Source: Anthoceros angustus (lineage: Eukaryota > Streptophyta > Anthocerotopsida > Anthocerotales > Anthocerotaceae). From it: 64,000 bases of DNA. Numbering within the stretch: position 1 is the first letter of the stretch; each line of letters opens with the position of its first letter. The notes beneath the pieces were generated by a model. That model did not search any database. It was not told the origin of the DNA and saw nothing but the letters and a program-made list of their open reading frames with translations. This document shows, in pieces, positions 47,743 through 58,987 of this stretch. The stretch is taken from the NCBI GenBank assembly GCA_010909165.1, contig MU008170.1, positions 310,001 to 374,000 on the forward strand, written 5' to 3'. The position numbers and the translations under genes are program-made.

Positions 47743-47787
47743 GGGCAGAAACGCACCTAACGCACGACGTTAGGTGCGTTTCTGCCC
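47743..47787. repeat. Perfect hairpin, 20-bp arms, 5-nt loop
   Basis: The left arm GGGCAGAAACGCACCTAACG (47743-47762) and right arm CGTTAGGTGCGTTTCTGCCC (47768-47787) are exact complements around CACGA. A partial third copy (GACGTTAGGTGCGGG) precedes it at 47715. The equivalent place in the second copy of the duplication (49641-49690) keeps a shorter, imperfect version. Confidence 0.95.
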
Positions 47788-47789
47788 AA

Positions 47790-48054
47790 GTGTGGCCTTC
47801 TTCACCTAAGGTAGCTCCCTGTCCACCTCAAGTGTGTCCTTGTCCACCTCAAATGTGGCATTCTCCACTATAAGTGTGGCCTTTTCCCGCTCAGGTGTGG
47901 CCTTCTTCACCTCAGGCGGCTCATTCTCCACCTCCTCATTGGCCTTCGCTTCCTCAGGTGTGGGCGTTGTTGCAAAGTTGTCCAAAACTTCCGCATCAGG
48001 TAAAAAGTCATCAAGTGCTTGGGATTGGATGTTGTCCACCAAGCTGCCCACCAC
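47790..48054 (-). pseudogene. Heptad-repeat acidic/lysine protein fragment
   Basis: An 82-codon minus-strand frame starting MVGSLVDNIQSQALDDFLPD and continuing into a run of seven-residue units (PEVKKAT, PEREKAT, LIVENAT, FEVDKDT, LEVDREL) encoded by a 21-bp DNA repeat. The start of a similar frame is present in copy B (49840-50000), where the heptad region has shrunk. It is probably part of the larger decayed protein of the duplicated block; function unknown. Confidence 0.5.
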
Positions 48055-49429
48055 GTCATCACCTTTATGAACCTCTGATCACTCACGCACCTCATTCCAC
48101 CACTTTTGGGTCCTCCACAGCGATCCTCCTGCGTGGGTGTCATTTAACTGCCAATTCCATTGTTCCAACCTTCTCAAGGCCTACACCAGATTGCCCCCCT
48201 TGCATTGGAGCCGTTTTTTTCACCGAGGGCGGGGTCCAAGCACCCCCCTCTATGCCCTGACCCGGCATGCCAAAAACCGAGCCATAAGAGCCGCCGCCAA
48301 GGATGGCAAACAAAGTGGCCGTGTTCCGAATGGGAACACGGCGACTGGCACTTGTCACCAATGGCAGCTTATCATAGCAAGCTGCAGAAAAAATGCGATG
48401 ATAGCATTAGACTTGGAGGGAAAGCAACATAGGTGCAAAGGGAAAACCCTGTTCCTCTGCACACACCCTACACACACAGATCTGCTGCCGCATGTCACTG
48501 GAGGTGGCTACTGGCGGATCTTCTCAAGGCGGGAACAATGCATCCGGATCCTTTAGACTCAAGTACTCAGTTTCCACTCCTTGAGATTCCTGCACGCCTG
48601 CTGTTCCCTGGAAGGTCCCAACCTTTTGCGACATACCACCGGTGTCCACATCCATCACTGATCTTCGGGGCACATGTCTTGTTAGTGCAAATGGGAAAAA
48701 GGCAAAATTCATGGTACATATGCACTTGCGAGCAAAACTTGCTCATTGCGGCCAAACCACATGCAATGACACGCAATCAATGAGAAACAAGGTAGACACC
48801 AGTTCCAGACAAGAAAACAGATCCGCACAATTCACCGAAAGAATGCCTTGCGCATATAGGGCAAGCATTCACAGTGTTGGCCCGTCGTCCGCTCAATGGC
48901 GGAAGGAAGTTGGTGCAACCAGGCCTCTCTTCCAACACATCCATGCTGCTGCAAGAGACTTGAGGATGTTGAACATCCGTTCCTTCCGGTTGACAACGCA
49001 AACGGCAAGCTCATCTTTGGGCGGCGGTCCTCGTCGCTAACTCCTCAACCCGAAGGTACAGGCTTTTCTCCAGAGTGTACAAGGCTTGAAGCTGGCCCGA
49101 AAGGTGGCTAATCAGGGATCTGTGCCCTTGAATGTCCTCAAAAGTCTCATCCTCGTCAATGCTCTTTTGCACCATCTCCATTTCTTGAGAACACTTGCGG
49201 ATGTCGAGCGCCACTCCCAAGTCTGCTTTTCATCAATGCTTGCTTCACCTCCTTTGCGGTGGCATCCACCTTGTCAAGTTGATTCACATCATCAACTCCC
49301 GATACTGGATCGGTGGTGAGGATGGTAGCCACCTTGCTCTTCCTTGGCGTCTGCCCTCACGATCATCACCGGTGTTACCCATCCACCCTTCCGGTGGAAC
49401 ATTATTGCATGCAAAGTGGCATTGTGCCA

Positions 49430-49620
49430 CAGTAGAACCAATATGCGGGAAAAGTGGCCTTGGGCACAAAGTGGAAGAGCAGACCTGAGCAAATGACGGT
49501 GCAACGCACATGTGGCAGTGGACGAGTGCGAGCAAAGTGGCATTGTGCCACGGTGGAACAAATATGCGGGAAAAGTGGCATTGGGCACGGAAGTGGAAGA
49601 CCTTGAAGAGCCAAAGATTG
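49430..49620. repeat. About 120-bp minisatellite (first block)
   Basis: Units start near ccaatatgcgggaaaagtgg (49438) and caaatatgcgggaaaagtgg (49559) and contain CACATGTGGCAGTGGACG and GCAAAGTGGCATTGTGCCAC. The same family expands to about four units at 51240-51710. Confidence 0.8.
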
Positions 49621-50247
49621 ATGCAAGTGAGCCATGGCCACGACGTTAGGTGCGGGTGCGGAGAGCACCTAACGCCGCGGCGTTAGATGCGTTTACCAAG
49701 TGTGGCCTTCTTCACCTAAGGTAGCTCCTGTCCACCTCAAGTGTGTCCTTGTCCACCTCAAATGTGGCATTCTCCACTATAAGTGTGGCCTTTTCCGCCT
49801 GTGTGTGGCCTTCTTCACCTCGGCTCATTCTCCACCTCCTCATTGGCCGCCTCGTGTGGGCGTTGTTGCAAAGTTGTCCAAAACTTCCGCATCAGGTAAA
49901 AAGTCATCAAGTGCTTGGGATTGGATGTTGTCCACCAAGCTGCCCACCACGTCATCACCTTTATGAACCTCCCGACCGCCTCCCCCCACACCGCACCTCA
50001 TTCCACAGCCACCGGGTCCTCCCCGTGATCCGTTCGCGGTGTCATCAACTGCAGCAATTCCATTGTTGCAACCTTCTCGAGGCCTACACCATTGCCCCTT
50101 GCATTGGAGCCGTTTTTCACGGGCGGGGTCCAAGCACCCCTGTTCTCGACCCCGCACGCCAAAATCGAGCCATAAGAGCCGCCAAGGATGGCAAACAGTG
50201 GCCGTGTTCAATGGGAACACGACGGCACTTGTCACCAATGGCGACTT

Positions 50248-50673
50248 TCATAGCAAGTAGAAAACGGATGATAGCATTAGACTTGGAGGGAAAGCAACAT
50301 AGGTGCAAAGGGAAAACCCTGTTCCTCTGCACACACCCCTCTGCACACACCGGAGATGCCCGCCCGCATGGAGGTGGCTACGGCGGATCTTCTCAAGGCG
50401 GGAGAGCAATGCATCCGGATCCTTTACCCTCAAGGTACTCGATTTCCACTCCTTGAGCTGCTCAACCTCGACCACCGGGGTGTCCACATCCATGCTGCAG
50501 TCTTCCAGGGCACATGTCTTGTTGGTCTGCAAATGGGAAAAAAGGCAAAATTCGTGGTACATATGCCCGCACGAGAGCAAAACTTGCTCATTGCAGCCAA
50601 ACCACATGCAATGACACGCAATCAATGAGAAACAAGGTAGACACCAGTTCCAGACAAGAAAACAGATCCGCAC
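50248..50673 (-). pseudogene. Cys/His-rich (RING/PHD-like) protein fragment
   Basis: The minus-strand frame contains LLSCGHMYHEFCLFSHLQTN followed by KTCALEDCSMDVDTP and a charged helix (VEQLKEWKSSTLRVKD; ALLSRLEKIRR). The CxH-x(3)-H-x(3)-C arrangement followed by CxxxxC resembles treble-clef zinc fingers found in repetitive proteins of lower plants. The equivalent in copy A (48520-48790) is broken by frameshifts. A separate helical fragment (SQEMEMVQKSIDEDETFEDI) lies further along the same strand at 49011-49220 and 50889-51083. Confidence 0.5.
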
Positions 50674-51239
50674 AATTCACCGAAAGAATGCCTTGCGCAT
50701 ATAGGGCAAGCATTCTCAGCAATTGTTGGCCCGGTCGTCCGCTCAATGGCGGAAGGAAGTTGGTGCGACGCCTCCTTCCACTTCAACATCCATGACCGCT
50801 GCAAGAGACTTGAGGATGTTGAACATCCGCTCCTTCGGTTGACAACGCAAGCCAAGCTCCGCGGGCGCAGCCCTCCGTCGCTAACTCCTCAACCCGGTAT
50901 GTGCTTTTCTCCAGTGTACAAGGCTTGAAGCTGGCCCGAAAGGTGGCTAATCAGGGATCTGTGCCCTTGAATGTCCTCAAAAGTCTCATCCTCGTCAATG
51001 CTCTTTTGCACCATCTCCATTTCTTGAGAACACTTGCAGATGTCGAACGCCACTTCCCCAAGTCTGTGCTTTTCACCAGTCAATGCTTGCTTTCACCTCC
51101 TTTGCAGTGGCATCCACCTTGTCAAGTTGATTCACATCATCAACTCCCGATACTGGATCGGTGGTCGGCGAGGATGGTAGCCACCTTGCTCTTCCTTGGC
51201 GTCTGCCCTCACGATCATCACCGGTGTTACCCATCCACC

Positions 51240-51710
51240 CTTCCGGTGGAACATTATTGCATGCAAAGTGGCATTGTGCCACCAGGTAGAACCAATATGC
51301 AGAAAAAGTGGCCTTGGGCACAAAGTGGAAGAGCAGACCTGAGCAAATGACGGTGCAACGCACATGTGGCAGTGGACGGTGGAAGCAAAGTGGCATTGTG
51401 CCACGGTGGAACATTATTGCATGCAAAGTGGCATTGTGCCACCGTAGAACCAATATCACGGGAAAAGTGGCCTTGGGCACAAAGTGGAAGAGCAGACCTG
51501 AGCAAATGACCGGTGCAACGCACATGTGGCAGTGGACGGTGCAGGCAAAGTGGCATTGTGCACAGGTGGAACAAATATGCGGGAAAAGTGGCATTGGGCA
51601 CGGAAGTGGAAGACCTGAGCAAATGACGGCGGTGCAGCACATGTGGCAGTGGACGAGTGCGGGCAAAGTGGCCTTGTACACAGGTGGAACAAGCTGCAGA
51701 TAAGCGACAT
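51240..51710. repeat. About 120-bp minisatellite (second block)
   Basis: Units with AATATGCGGGAAAAGTGG, GCAAATGACGGTGC and ACATGTGGCAGTGGACG recur at about 51292, 51450 and 51576, interspersed with GTGGAACATTATTGCATGC half-units. It is the counterpart of 49430-49620 but longer. Confidence 0.8.
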
Positions 51711-52113
51711 TGGGCACCAAGCGGATGAGAAACAAATAGCACATGACCCGAGGGTGCATGTCGCTCAACAACAGTGTGCAGATCGGCCGAGATAAGCCAG
51801 TGCATGGTGCACTTCACATGAGCCTACACTATGTCAAAATAGGTTGACTGACAAGGAGGGCCATCCTGGGTGCTCTTTAGAGGATACTAGGTAGTCTAGA
51901 GGGACTTAGCGACCAGGCATGCGGAACAGGTAGATAAATCAGGCATGTTAGACAACCTTGGAGAGACAAAATAAAAACAAGCACATCCTACCATGAGGTG
52001 GCTGCTGCTCATGTCCTGTGGGCTTCCCTACAATGAGTAGGGGCTCTTCCTCCTTGACTCTGAGCCTTCACGCCTCCCGCTTTTCCCTCTCGTATTTCTT
52101 GTTTCTTATTCCT

Positions 52114-52776
52114 TCAAGATTGGGTCTTCTCGTGAAACACCCTCCAATTCACCTCGACACCAGCAAGTTTCTCCAGCGCAATCCCCAGGGCCGTAAGCCT
52201 AGGGATCCGCTTCTCCCCCAAGCTGGGCCTCAACTCGTACATGCCATAAACAAGAACATCAATTTCCCTCCATTCTTCTTCGCTGAGGGCAGTAGTTCCC
52301 CGCCAACCATGCCCCTCGTTAAAACTAGGGGGGCCAAAAAGCTTCTCCACCTCCTCATTCCCCAACATTTCCCTCAGTCCATTTGCGAGCCCCAAGTCTT
52401 TGATATCCACCCCAGCACGACGGATGCTGCCATCAGCCGCCCTCCATGTCCATCTTGCCATGGGCTCTTTCGCTTCTGCCCATATTCCCTCTAGAAGCGC
52501 TCTCTTTGCTGCTGCTCGGCGCTCCTTCCCTTTCCGGCTCCGCTTTTCCGCTGCCCTACTTTTGGATTCCATGGATCTGCCACTTCGGCGCTTGGGCACC
52601 TCAGGTGAGGTTGCTTCCACCTCACCTCCAGCCTCGTCACTATCACTAGATGAGTGCCCAGAGCTCCCCTCCTGAGTGTGGTCTTCCACATCCCTGGCGT
52701 CCTCGCTTTCTTCAAGCTCCGGACGTTTGCCCTTAGATGAATTCCCTCTGCACACACAATTCAGAGGAAGGACCAC
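52114..52776 (-). pseudogene. Transposase_32-like mobile protein fragment
   Basis: A 220-codon minus-strand frame opens with an acidic and Ser/Lys-rich region (LEESEDARDVEDHTQEGSSG; KSRAAEKRSRKGKERRAA). It continues RALLEGIWAEAKEPMARWTW, GVDIKDLGLANGLREMLGNE, WREIDVLVYGMYELRPSLGE and RLTALGIALEKLAGVEVNWR, stopping at 52114. The last block parallels the VVKGARIDWGRI block of the 25.1-25.9 kb relic. I infer that both belong to one mobile-protein family; the protein here is truncated at its C-terminal side. Confidence 0.5.
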
Positions 52777-53327
52777 TGTTAAGTTAAATGGAAAGCACGG
52801 TTAGGTAGGCAGCGAGCACCATCCACATCTGCAGCATGAAAAGCACTCTAAGCACTGCCTCGAGCTGGCCAGGTTGGTTAATAAGATCCGTGAGAGTGAC
52901 TAGAATCAAGTTTGCCTCTCACTTTGTTTTCTCGCCGCCTTCGATCGAGGCAAAGGGCAAAAGTCGAGTCACCGCTTTCGGGCATAGTGGGAGGCCTCCA
53001 TGACCCAGGCCCGCCCTTGCAAGGTGCAGCGGCGGCATGCCAGATAAAACCAGCGACATCACCGCAGCACGCCGACATCAAGTCCCCATCACGACGGCTG
53101 CCTTGTCCTCCGCCATCCGCAACTCTCGTCAGGGCAGGCCCATGTCCGGCCCCAAACCACGGCTGGGCTCGAGGAGGCTCCTGGCGGGGTCTCGGGACAT
53201 GAGCTTAGAGGTGCCTCCCACCTTGGGCGTAAGTTGCCTTGCACTTGACGATCACCACCTCACCCAATCGCACCTAAACACCCAAACATGCAATCATACC
53301 TGGAGGCCATCCGTATCCTGGCTTCCG
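52777..53327. other. Unassigned sequence
   Basis: About 550 bp, GC-rich in the second half. Frames are open in several phases with no recognisable product. Confidence 0.35.
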
Positions 53328-55495
53328 AGCTCCTAGGTGGGCGTTTCCTACCACGGGCACCGAATCTTTGTCGAGGCGGGGTCATGGCGGCAAATGCAAG
53401 CCGAACCCAGCAATTGCGGCTCGGGCGACCTACCTCGCATTGGTGGCTCGAACTTGGCTGTCCTCGGCGTGGCCCGATCTCCCTTCCGCACTGGCCTCTA
53501 GTAGGGACCTCATTGTGGTTGAGTTGGGCACCCTCCTCCCCTTCCTCCTGAACACTCCAAATGGCGATGGTGTCAAGCAGCGGCGACGCCTCCGAGAGCT
53601 CCCGCGTGAAGTCGAAACTGCCAGCCTTCACGCCCAGTTGCTTCCAAGTTCCCAAGTTATGCTGTACATGACATGTTCACAATCCAAATTTCACTTAACT
53701 TCAAACTATATAAATATTGGATAACCGAACCTTGCCTTATATGCAGCACATAGTGCACATTTGCATATGTCACAAAATGTGGTATACCTAACCCTGCTTG
53801 CACGTAAGAACGGCTAATGTTGTTTCTGGAATCTGACGGTGTGCTGATTCCTTGGCCTTCGGACAACTAGTTGTTTTGTCCTTGGCCTTTGGGGTTTTGA
53901 AATTGGCCGCAACAGTATGTAAGGAGGGAGTTGGATAGTGATAAACCATTCAGACTGATAGGAGGGATTGAGAGGAGGAGCGACTGGAGCGCTCTGTGGA
54001 GAAGGAGTTGCCGGAGCACTTGGCCGTGACTGGAGGAACGCCGACCAAAGCCATCCGGCGAGGAAAAGTGAAGATGAAGACGCAACCGCCTTGCGCCTAG
54101 GATTTATGCAAGCCTTCCAGTGACAGGAGGCGGCAGCCCCATTGGTGAAGGAAAAGAAGAAGGAAAAACCAAGGAAGGCCGAAAAGAGCATGCCGAGAAG
54201 GAGGGGCCATGGTTTTGTGTTTGATGTGCAAGTCTCAGAGACTTGTGGAATTTTCGACGATGCGCGGATGACAACGTCATTGCATGGGCCTAATACGCAT
54301 TGGGCCTACTCTAACATGGAATTGGTGGAGGCTTGTTACAGTGACTCCGGCTCAAGGAGGAAGAAGCGGAGAAAATGGATGACGAGGGGCGTCTGAGCGG
54401 CGAAGGATGGTATCCGGCTTCGAGCTCCTAGGTGGGCGTTTCCTACCTGGGCGAATCTTTGTCAGGCGGGGTCATGGCAGCAAATGCAAGCCCCGAACCC
54501 CAGCAATTGCAGCTCAGGCGACCTCGCACAGTTGGTGGCTCCGAACTTGGCTGTCCTCCCCGGCGGCGCTGGCCCGATCTCCCTTCCGCCTGCCTGGCCT
54601 CTAACCGTGGGGACCTCATTGTGGTTGAGTTGGGCACCCTCCTCCCCTTCCTCCTGAACACTCCAAATGGCGATGGTGTCAAGCGGTGGCGCCTCGAGCT
54701 CCGCGTGAGTCGAGACTGCCGCTTCACGCCCAGGTACTTTCGGTTCCCAAGTTATCTTGTACATGACATGTTCACAATCCAAATTTGACTTAACTTCAAA
54801 CTATATAAATATTGGATAATCAACCTTGCCTTATAATACATAGTGCACATTTGCATATGTCACAAAATGTGGTATACCTAACCACCTTGCCGTAACGGCT
54901 AATGTTGTTTACGGAATCGGCGGTGTCTTGATTCCTTGGCCTTCGGACAACTAGTTGTTTTGTCCTTGGCCTTTGGGGTTTTGAAATTGGCCGCAACAGT
55001 ATGTAAGGAGTTGGATAGTGATAAACCATTCAGACTGATAGGAGGGATTGAGAGGAGGAGCGACTGGAGCGCTCTGTGGAGAAGGAGTTGCCGGAGCACT
55101 TGGCCGTGACCTGGAGGAACGCGACCAAACTGTCCAGCAGGAGGAAAAGTGAAGATGAAGACGCGCAACCGCCTAGGATTTATGCGCAAGCCTTCCAGCA
55201 GCAAGGAGGCGACGGCCCCATTGGTGAAGGAAAAGAAGAAGGAAAAACCCGCGAAGGGGAAGGCCGAAAAAGAGCATGCCGAGAAGGAGGGGCCATGGTT
55301 TTTGTGTTTCAGTGTGCAAGTCTCTCCGAGAGACTTGTGGAATTTTCGACAGTGGGCTGCGGATGACAACGTGCAGCTGCAGTGGGCCTACAATACGCAT
55401 TGGGCCTACTCTAACATGGAATTGGTGGAGGCTTGTTACAGGCAGCTCCAGCTCAAGGAGGAAGAAACGGAGAAAATGGATGACAGGGACGTCTA
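53328..55495. repeat. 1.1-kb tandem duplication (2 copies)
   Basis: Copy 1 is 53328-54395 and copy 2 is 54415-55495, offset about 1095 bp. Shared anchors are GAGCTCCTAGGTGGGCGTTT, CACTCCAAATGGCGATGGTG, GGACAACTAGTTGTTTTGTC, GACTGATAGGAGGGATTGAG and GAGGCTTGTTACAG. Copies differ by many short indels. The right part of each copy carries the N-terminal half of a mobile-protein relic on the plus strand. Confidence 0.9.
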
Positions 55496-55975
55496 GACAG
55501 ATCCGAAGGGATGGACTGTCCAGCACATCCGCAAGGTGTATGGGAGGCCAGAAAGCGAGAGTGAGGGTGTGGCTCCCACCGAGAGAAATGAAGAAGGCAA
55601 GAGGGCAGTAGTGGCTGATCTTCCTGAGGAAGCTCTCAACATGCTTATTGGAGGGGGTGGACGCCAGAAGGCAGCTACTGGAGGAGACAGATTATGGACC
55701 TCAAATGGAAGCTTTTCACAAGGATAGTGCTGGGGCTGACTTGTTGTCAAAAGCACTTACTTCAGCAATGCGTTCTTTCATTTTATATGGAAATTCAAGC
55801 AAGGAGCTCGACTGGAGGGGACAATATCATCGCCTATGAGCATCAACGAGACAAGTCGAGGCCAAACATAGTGGACAATAAAGGAGCAAGGCACAGCCAT
55901 TCGAGCACTTACCTGGTGCACCTGTGGGCGGCACATGGAGTACTTACAGAAGAGGAGCTGGAGGAGTCTTACTAG
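55076..55975 (+). pseudogene. Transposase_32-like mobile protein relic
   Basis: Plus-strand pieces in different frames: LPEHLAVTWRNATKLSSRRK, a Lys/Glu-rich linker, PWFLCFSVQVSPRDLWNFRQ, THWAYSNMELVEACYRQLQL, a stop near 55496, then WTVQHIRKVYGRPESESEG, LPEEALNMLIGG, ELDWRGQYHRL, AYEHQRDKSRPNIVDN and TYLVHLWAAHGVLTEEELEE. These follow the same order as the relic at 25.1-25.9 kb (MELVEACYRQLQ with MGLVQECARHLKD; ELDWRGQYH with RIDWGRILF; TYLVHLWAAHGVL with PFLVHMYAHANCL). The first half is also present, more decayed, in duplication copy 1 (53990-54395). Confidence 0.55.
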
Positions 55976-56219
55976 CCATTTGAAGTAGTCCCTCTTCAGG
56001 ATGGTACAGGGGTCCCTCACCAAAAGAAGGTTAAGAAGGCGGAGGAGGAACCCAAGGTGGAGCAAGGGGGTGCTTCAACTACCACCTCCTCGAGGTGTTG
56101 CTCTTCATTGATAGAATACATACTTGAGTATGGCTATCTGCTCTTTATTAATAGAATACCCACTTGAGTCTGGCTATCTACGCCCAATTGGCTACTGCCC
56201 TTGACTCAATGTCTGGCTA

Positions 56220-56715
56220 CTGCCCTTGACTCAACGTTTGGCTATCTTGACTCAACGTCTGGCTATCTTGACTCAACGTCCACCTATCTTGACTCAACGT
56301 CCAGCTATCTTGACTCAACATCTAGCTATCTTGAGTCAACGTCTAGCTATCTACGCCCAGCTGCCTATTGCCCTTGACTCAACGTCTAGCTCACTACGTC
56401 CAATTGGCTACTGGCTCCTGCCCTTGACTCAACGTCTGGCTATCTTGACTCAACGTCCAGCTATCTTGACTCAATGTCTAGCTATCTTGACTCAACGTCT
56501 GGCTATCTTGACTCAACGTCCAGCTATCTTGACTCAATGTCTAGCTATCTTGACTCAACGTCTAGCTATCTACGCCCAGCTACCTCCTGCTCTTGACTCA
56601 ACGTCTAGCTCACTACGCCCAATTGGCTACTGGCTACTGCCCTTGACTCAACGTCTGGCTATCTTGACTCATTGTCTAGCTCACTACGCCCAACTGGCTA
56701 CTGCCCTTGACTCTA
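56220..56715. repeat. 21-bp minisatellite, CTTGACTCAACGTCTGGCTAT
   Basis: Around 20 copies of the 21-bp unit, in two or three higher-order blocks separated by TACGCCCAATTGGCTACTGCCC spacers. The LTQRLAI open frame on the plus strand is a by-product. Confidence 0.95.
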
Positions 56716-56874
56716 GGGATTCTTACAGACCAGTGATCATCAAGAGTCCACTCTATGCATCTCTTGATTAATGGCTGCAGCAATTCCTCTCTAGTAAGAG
56801 ATTACATGAAGCATGCAACATATGCATCTTCTTAACAAGGCAGCTACTAATTAGCTTTTTATCTCTCTAAATAT

Positions 56875-57290
56875 CTCACTTTTTCTACCTTATTTCATCA
56901 GAGCTGTTACTGTCTTGGTCCAATAGAAAAAATTGTGGATAAACTTTTTTACCTCTTTTAATATTTCACCTTTCTACTTTATTTCATTAGTGTTGTTACT
57001 ATCTTGGTCCTACATAAAAATTTAAGGATAATTTTTTTACCTCTTTTAATATTTCACTTTTTTACCTTATTTCATCGTCATTCGTCTTGGTCCAATAGAA
57101 AAAATTGTGGATAAACTTTTTTACCTCTTTTAATATTTCACCTTTCTACTTTATTTCATTAGTGTTGTTACTATCTTGGTCCTACATAAAAATTTAAGGA
57201 TAATTTTTTTACCTCTTTTAATATTTCACTTTTTTACCTTATTTCATCAGTACCGTTATTGTCTTGGTCCTAAAGAAAAATTTGAGGATA
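56875..57290. repeat. 172-bp AT-rich tandem repeat
   Basis: CCAATAGAAAAAATTGTGG occurs at 56920 and again at 57092. Each unit contains two related halves (tttttacctcttttaatatttcac, followed by tttatttcat and cttggtcc), so the basic period is about 86 bp. Confidence 0.88.
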
Positions 57291-57489
57291 AATTAGAAGG
57301 AGATGATCGGTAGTGTAAAACTCCAATCTAAGTAGTGAAATGGGAAGTTTGATTTACTTATATTTCCATTTCCATCATTAGTAGGCATTCCAACCCCATG
57401 ATAAAAAGTAGCTGGTGTCCTGGTATAAGTCATCTCTTGAGCAAAACCCCTAGGGTGAGGTGAGGTGAGGTGAGGTCTTGGTCTGCGGG

Positions 57490-58903
57490 ATGGATGCGGA
57501 TGCATCATTCGTTCCGAAGCGAAGTTTGACTTGCCATGTGGTGCAGCAAAGCCAAGGCCTGAGGTGCATGCGAATGCGAATGCGGATGCGGATGCGGATG
57601 CGGATGCGGATGCGGATGCGGATGCGGATGCGGATGCGGATGCGGATGCGGATGCGGATGCGAATGTGAATGTGGAGGACGTTGTCCATGGCCAGTGGGG
57701 CCAGCTGCATGACGACATAGTGGCCAAGATACAGGCTCATCTGCCGCTGGTGAGCCTGGTGCGGTCGCGCGCAGTTTGCAAAGGTTGGCAGGAGGCCGTG
57801 GCGTCGCCCTCTTTGTTGCGGGAGCGGTTGGCATCGATATCTCTAGCACCAGACCCATGGATGCTATTCGTGGTAGGCTTCTACAATTCCAACAGCGACG
57901 ACGACATCGATAGTGCACCTATCCACCCTCCCCACTACGTCGGCGGCATCGCGACTTCCTACGCCTATGAGCCCGCCTCCGACCGCTGGTACCAGCTCCA
58001 ACTCCCGCCATGGCTCGGGCCCCTCCTGGACCTGATCCCGGAGAGTCCGCTCTGGGCGTTGAAGCACGCGGATGGACGTATGAAGTTCATGGGTTCCATG
58101 GGTACCGACTGGTTCTGGGTGAGGACCGGTTGGGCCTGCGTGGCGCACTTCCCGTGCAACCCAATGGTGGGGTTGATGTATGTGTATGGCATGTTGGTGG
58201 ATGCCACGGCGTGCTGCTTCAAGCTGGTGGCCGTGAGTTCGATGGATGGCCTGGGAGACGTCCCCACCTTTGTCTTCGACTCCACGCTGGGGACGTGGAC
58301 CAAGACAACCCGCTCCTTTCCCGATTTGGGGGACGATGTCCCATACGGGCGGGCAGTGCCTGTAGGCTCGGTGCTCTACCGCGTTGTTGGATATCCAATG
58401 AACTGCAATCTGCTGTGCTACGACCTGGAGCGGGCGGAGTGGAGCTTGTTGGCCGTGGCCAAGCCTCGCCGCTTCGTAATCTGCCAGTGCAACCTCATCA
58501 ATGTGCGGGGCCGGCTGCTATGCGTGGTCCTTGGCGTGCATCGCAAGGGGAAGGCATACCGATCTTCATCGCGTCCGTCTCTGCAGATTTGGGAGCTGGA
58601 TTTCGCCCGCATGACCTGGGTGCCGGTGAACACCATGCCAGATTCCATGCTCACTGACTTCTTGGATGTGTACTACAACGATATACGGCGCCAAGCGATG
58701 TGGGCGGTGGGACGGATGTGGCGTACATCATGCGACAACACGACAAGATTGCGGCTGTCGACTTCAAGAAAACTCCTCCGGCTTGGAGGTGGCTCCCCTC
58801 CTTCCCCTACAAGCATTTTAACGCACCGAGCTTTCAGTGCCTCGATTTGGCACCGAGCTTTCAGTGCCTGGGTGCTTGGCTGCAACTTGGTACTAGAAGT
58901 TAG
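57490..58903 (+). pseudogene. F-box/kelch-like gene with Ala-Asp repeat tract, frameshifted
   Basis: The main frame contains a long Ala-Asp repeat (57567-57668), then VEDVVHGQWGQLHDDIVAKI and QAHLPLVSLVRSRAVCKGWQ, a standard F-box, followed by kelch-type blades (YAYEPASDRWYQLQLP; GMLVDATACCFKLVAVSS; TFVFDSTLGTWTKTTRSF; LCYDLERAEWSLLAVAKP; LQIWELDFARMTWVPVNT). Near 58690-58710 the frame shifts by one base: GGGTDVAYIMRQHDKIAAVD and PPAWRWLPSFPYKHF continue in another frame to a stop at 58903. No ATG precedes the F-box in its own frame back to 57480; the nearest ATG (57490) is in the frame that reads Met-Arg through the repeat. An upstream exon or a start-codon loss is needed. Otherwise about 430 aa, normal for the family. 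Confidence 0.8.
57567..57668. repeat. (GATGCG)n hexanucleotide repeat
   Basis: About 14 perfect GCGGAT units flanked by GCGAAT variants. It encodes Ala-Asp in the F-box frame, Met-Arg in the next plus frame, and Arg-Ile or His-Pro on the minus strand. Confidence 0.97.
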
Positions 58904-58987
58904 GTTTTTGAAGTGGACACTCAAACAATTCCATTTCTTTCTTAAAGAATCGCCGAAAGTCGAGCAACCACGACATCCTTTAAATCA

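Larger units (their letters stand above)
47693..51760. repeat. 1.9-kb tandem duplication (2 copies)
   Basis: Copy A starts at 47693 and copy B at 49619, both with GATGCAAGTGAGCCATGG. The same order of blocks follows in each: hairpin region, heptad-repeat segment, a GCATTGGAGCCG block, the Cys/His motif region, a CTGGCCCGAAAGGTGGCTAA block and a 120-bp minisatellite. Offset falls from 1926 to 1844 bp because copy B has lost many short pieces. Confidence 0.9.

Noticed and set aside
43656-51760. Possibility of a CRISPR-like array in the regularly repeated regions
   Set aside because: Repeat units are contiguous or long tandem blocks without unique spacers, in a plant nuclear context.
56226-56771. 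181-codon LTQRLAI repeat frame
   Set aside because: It is a by-product of the 21-bp minisatellite; no start context or flanking domain.
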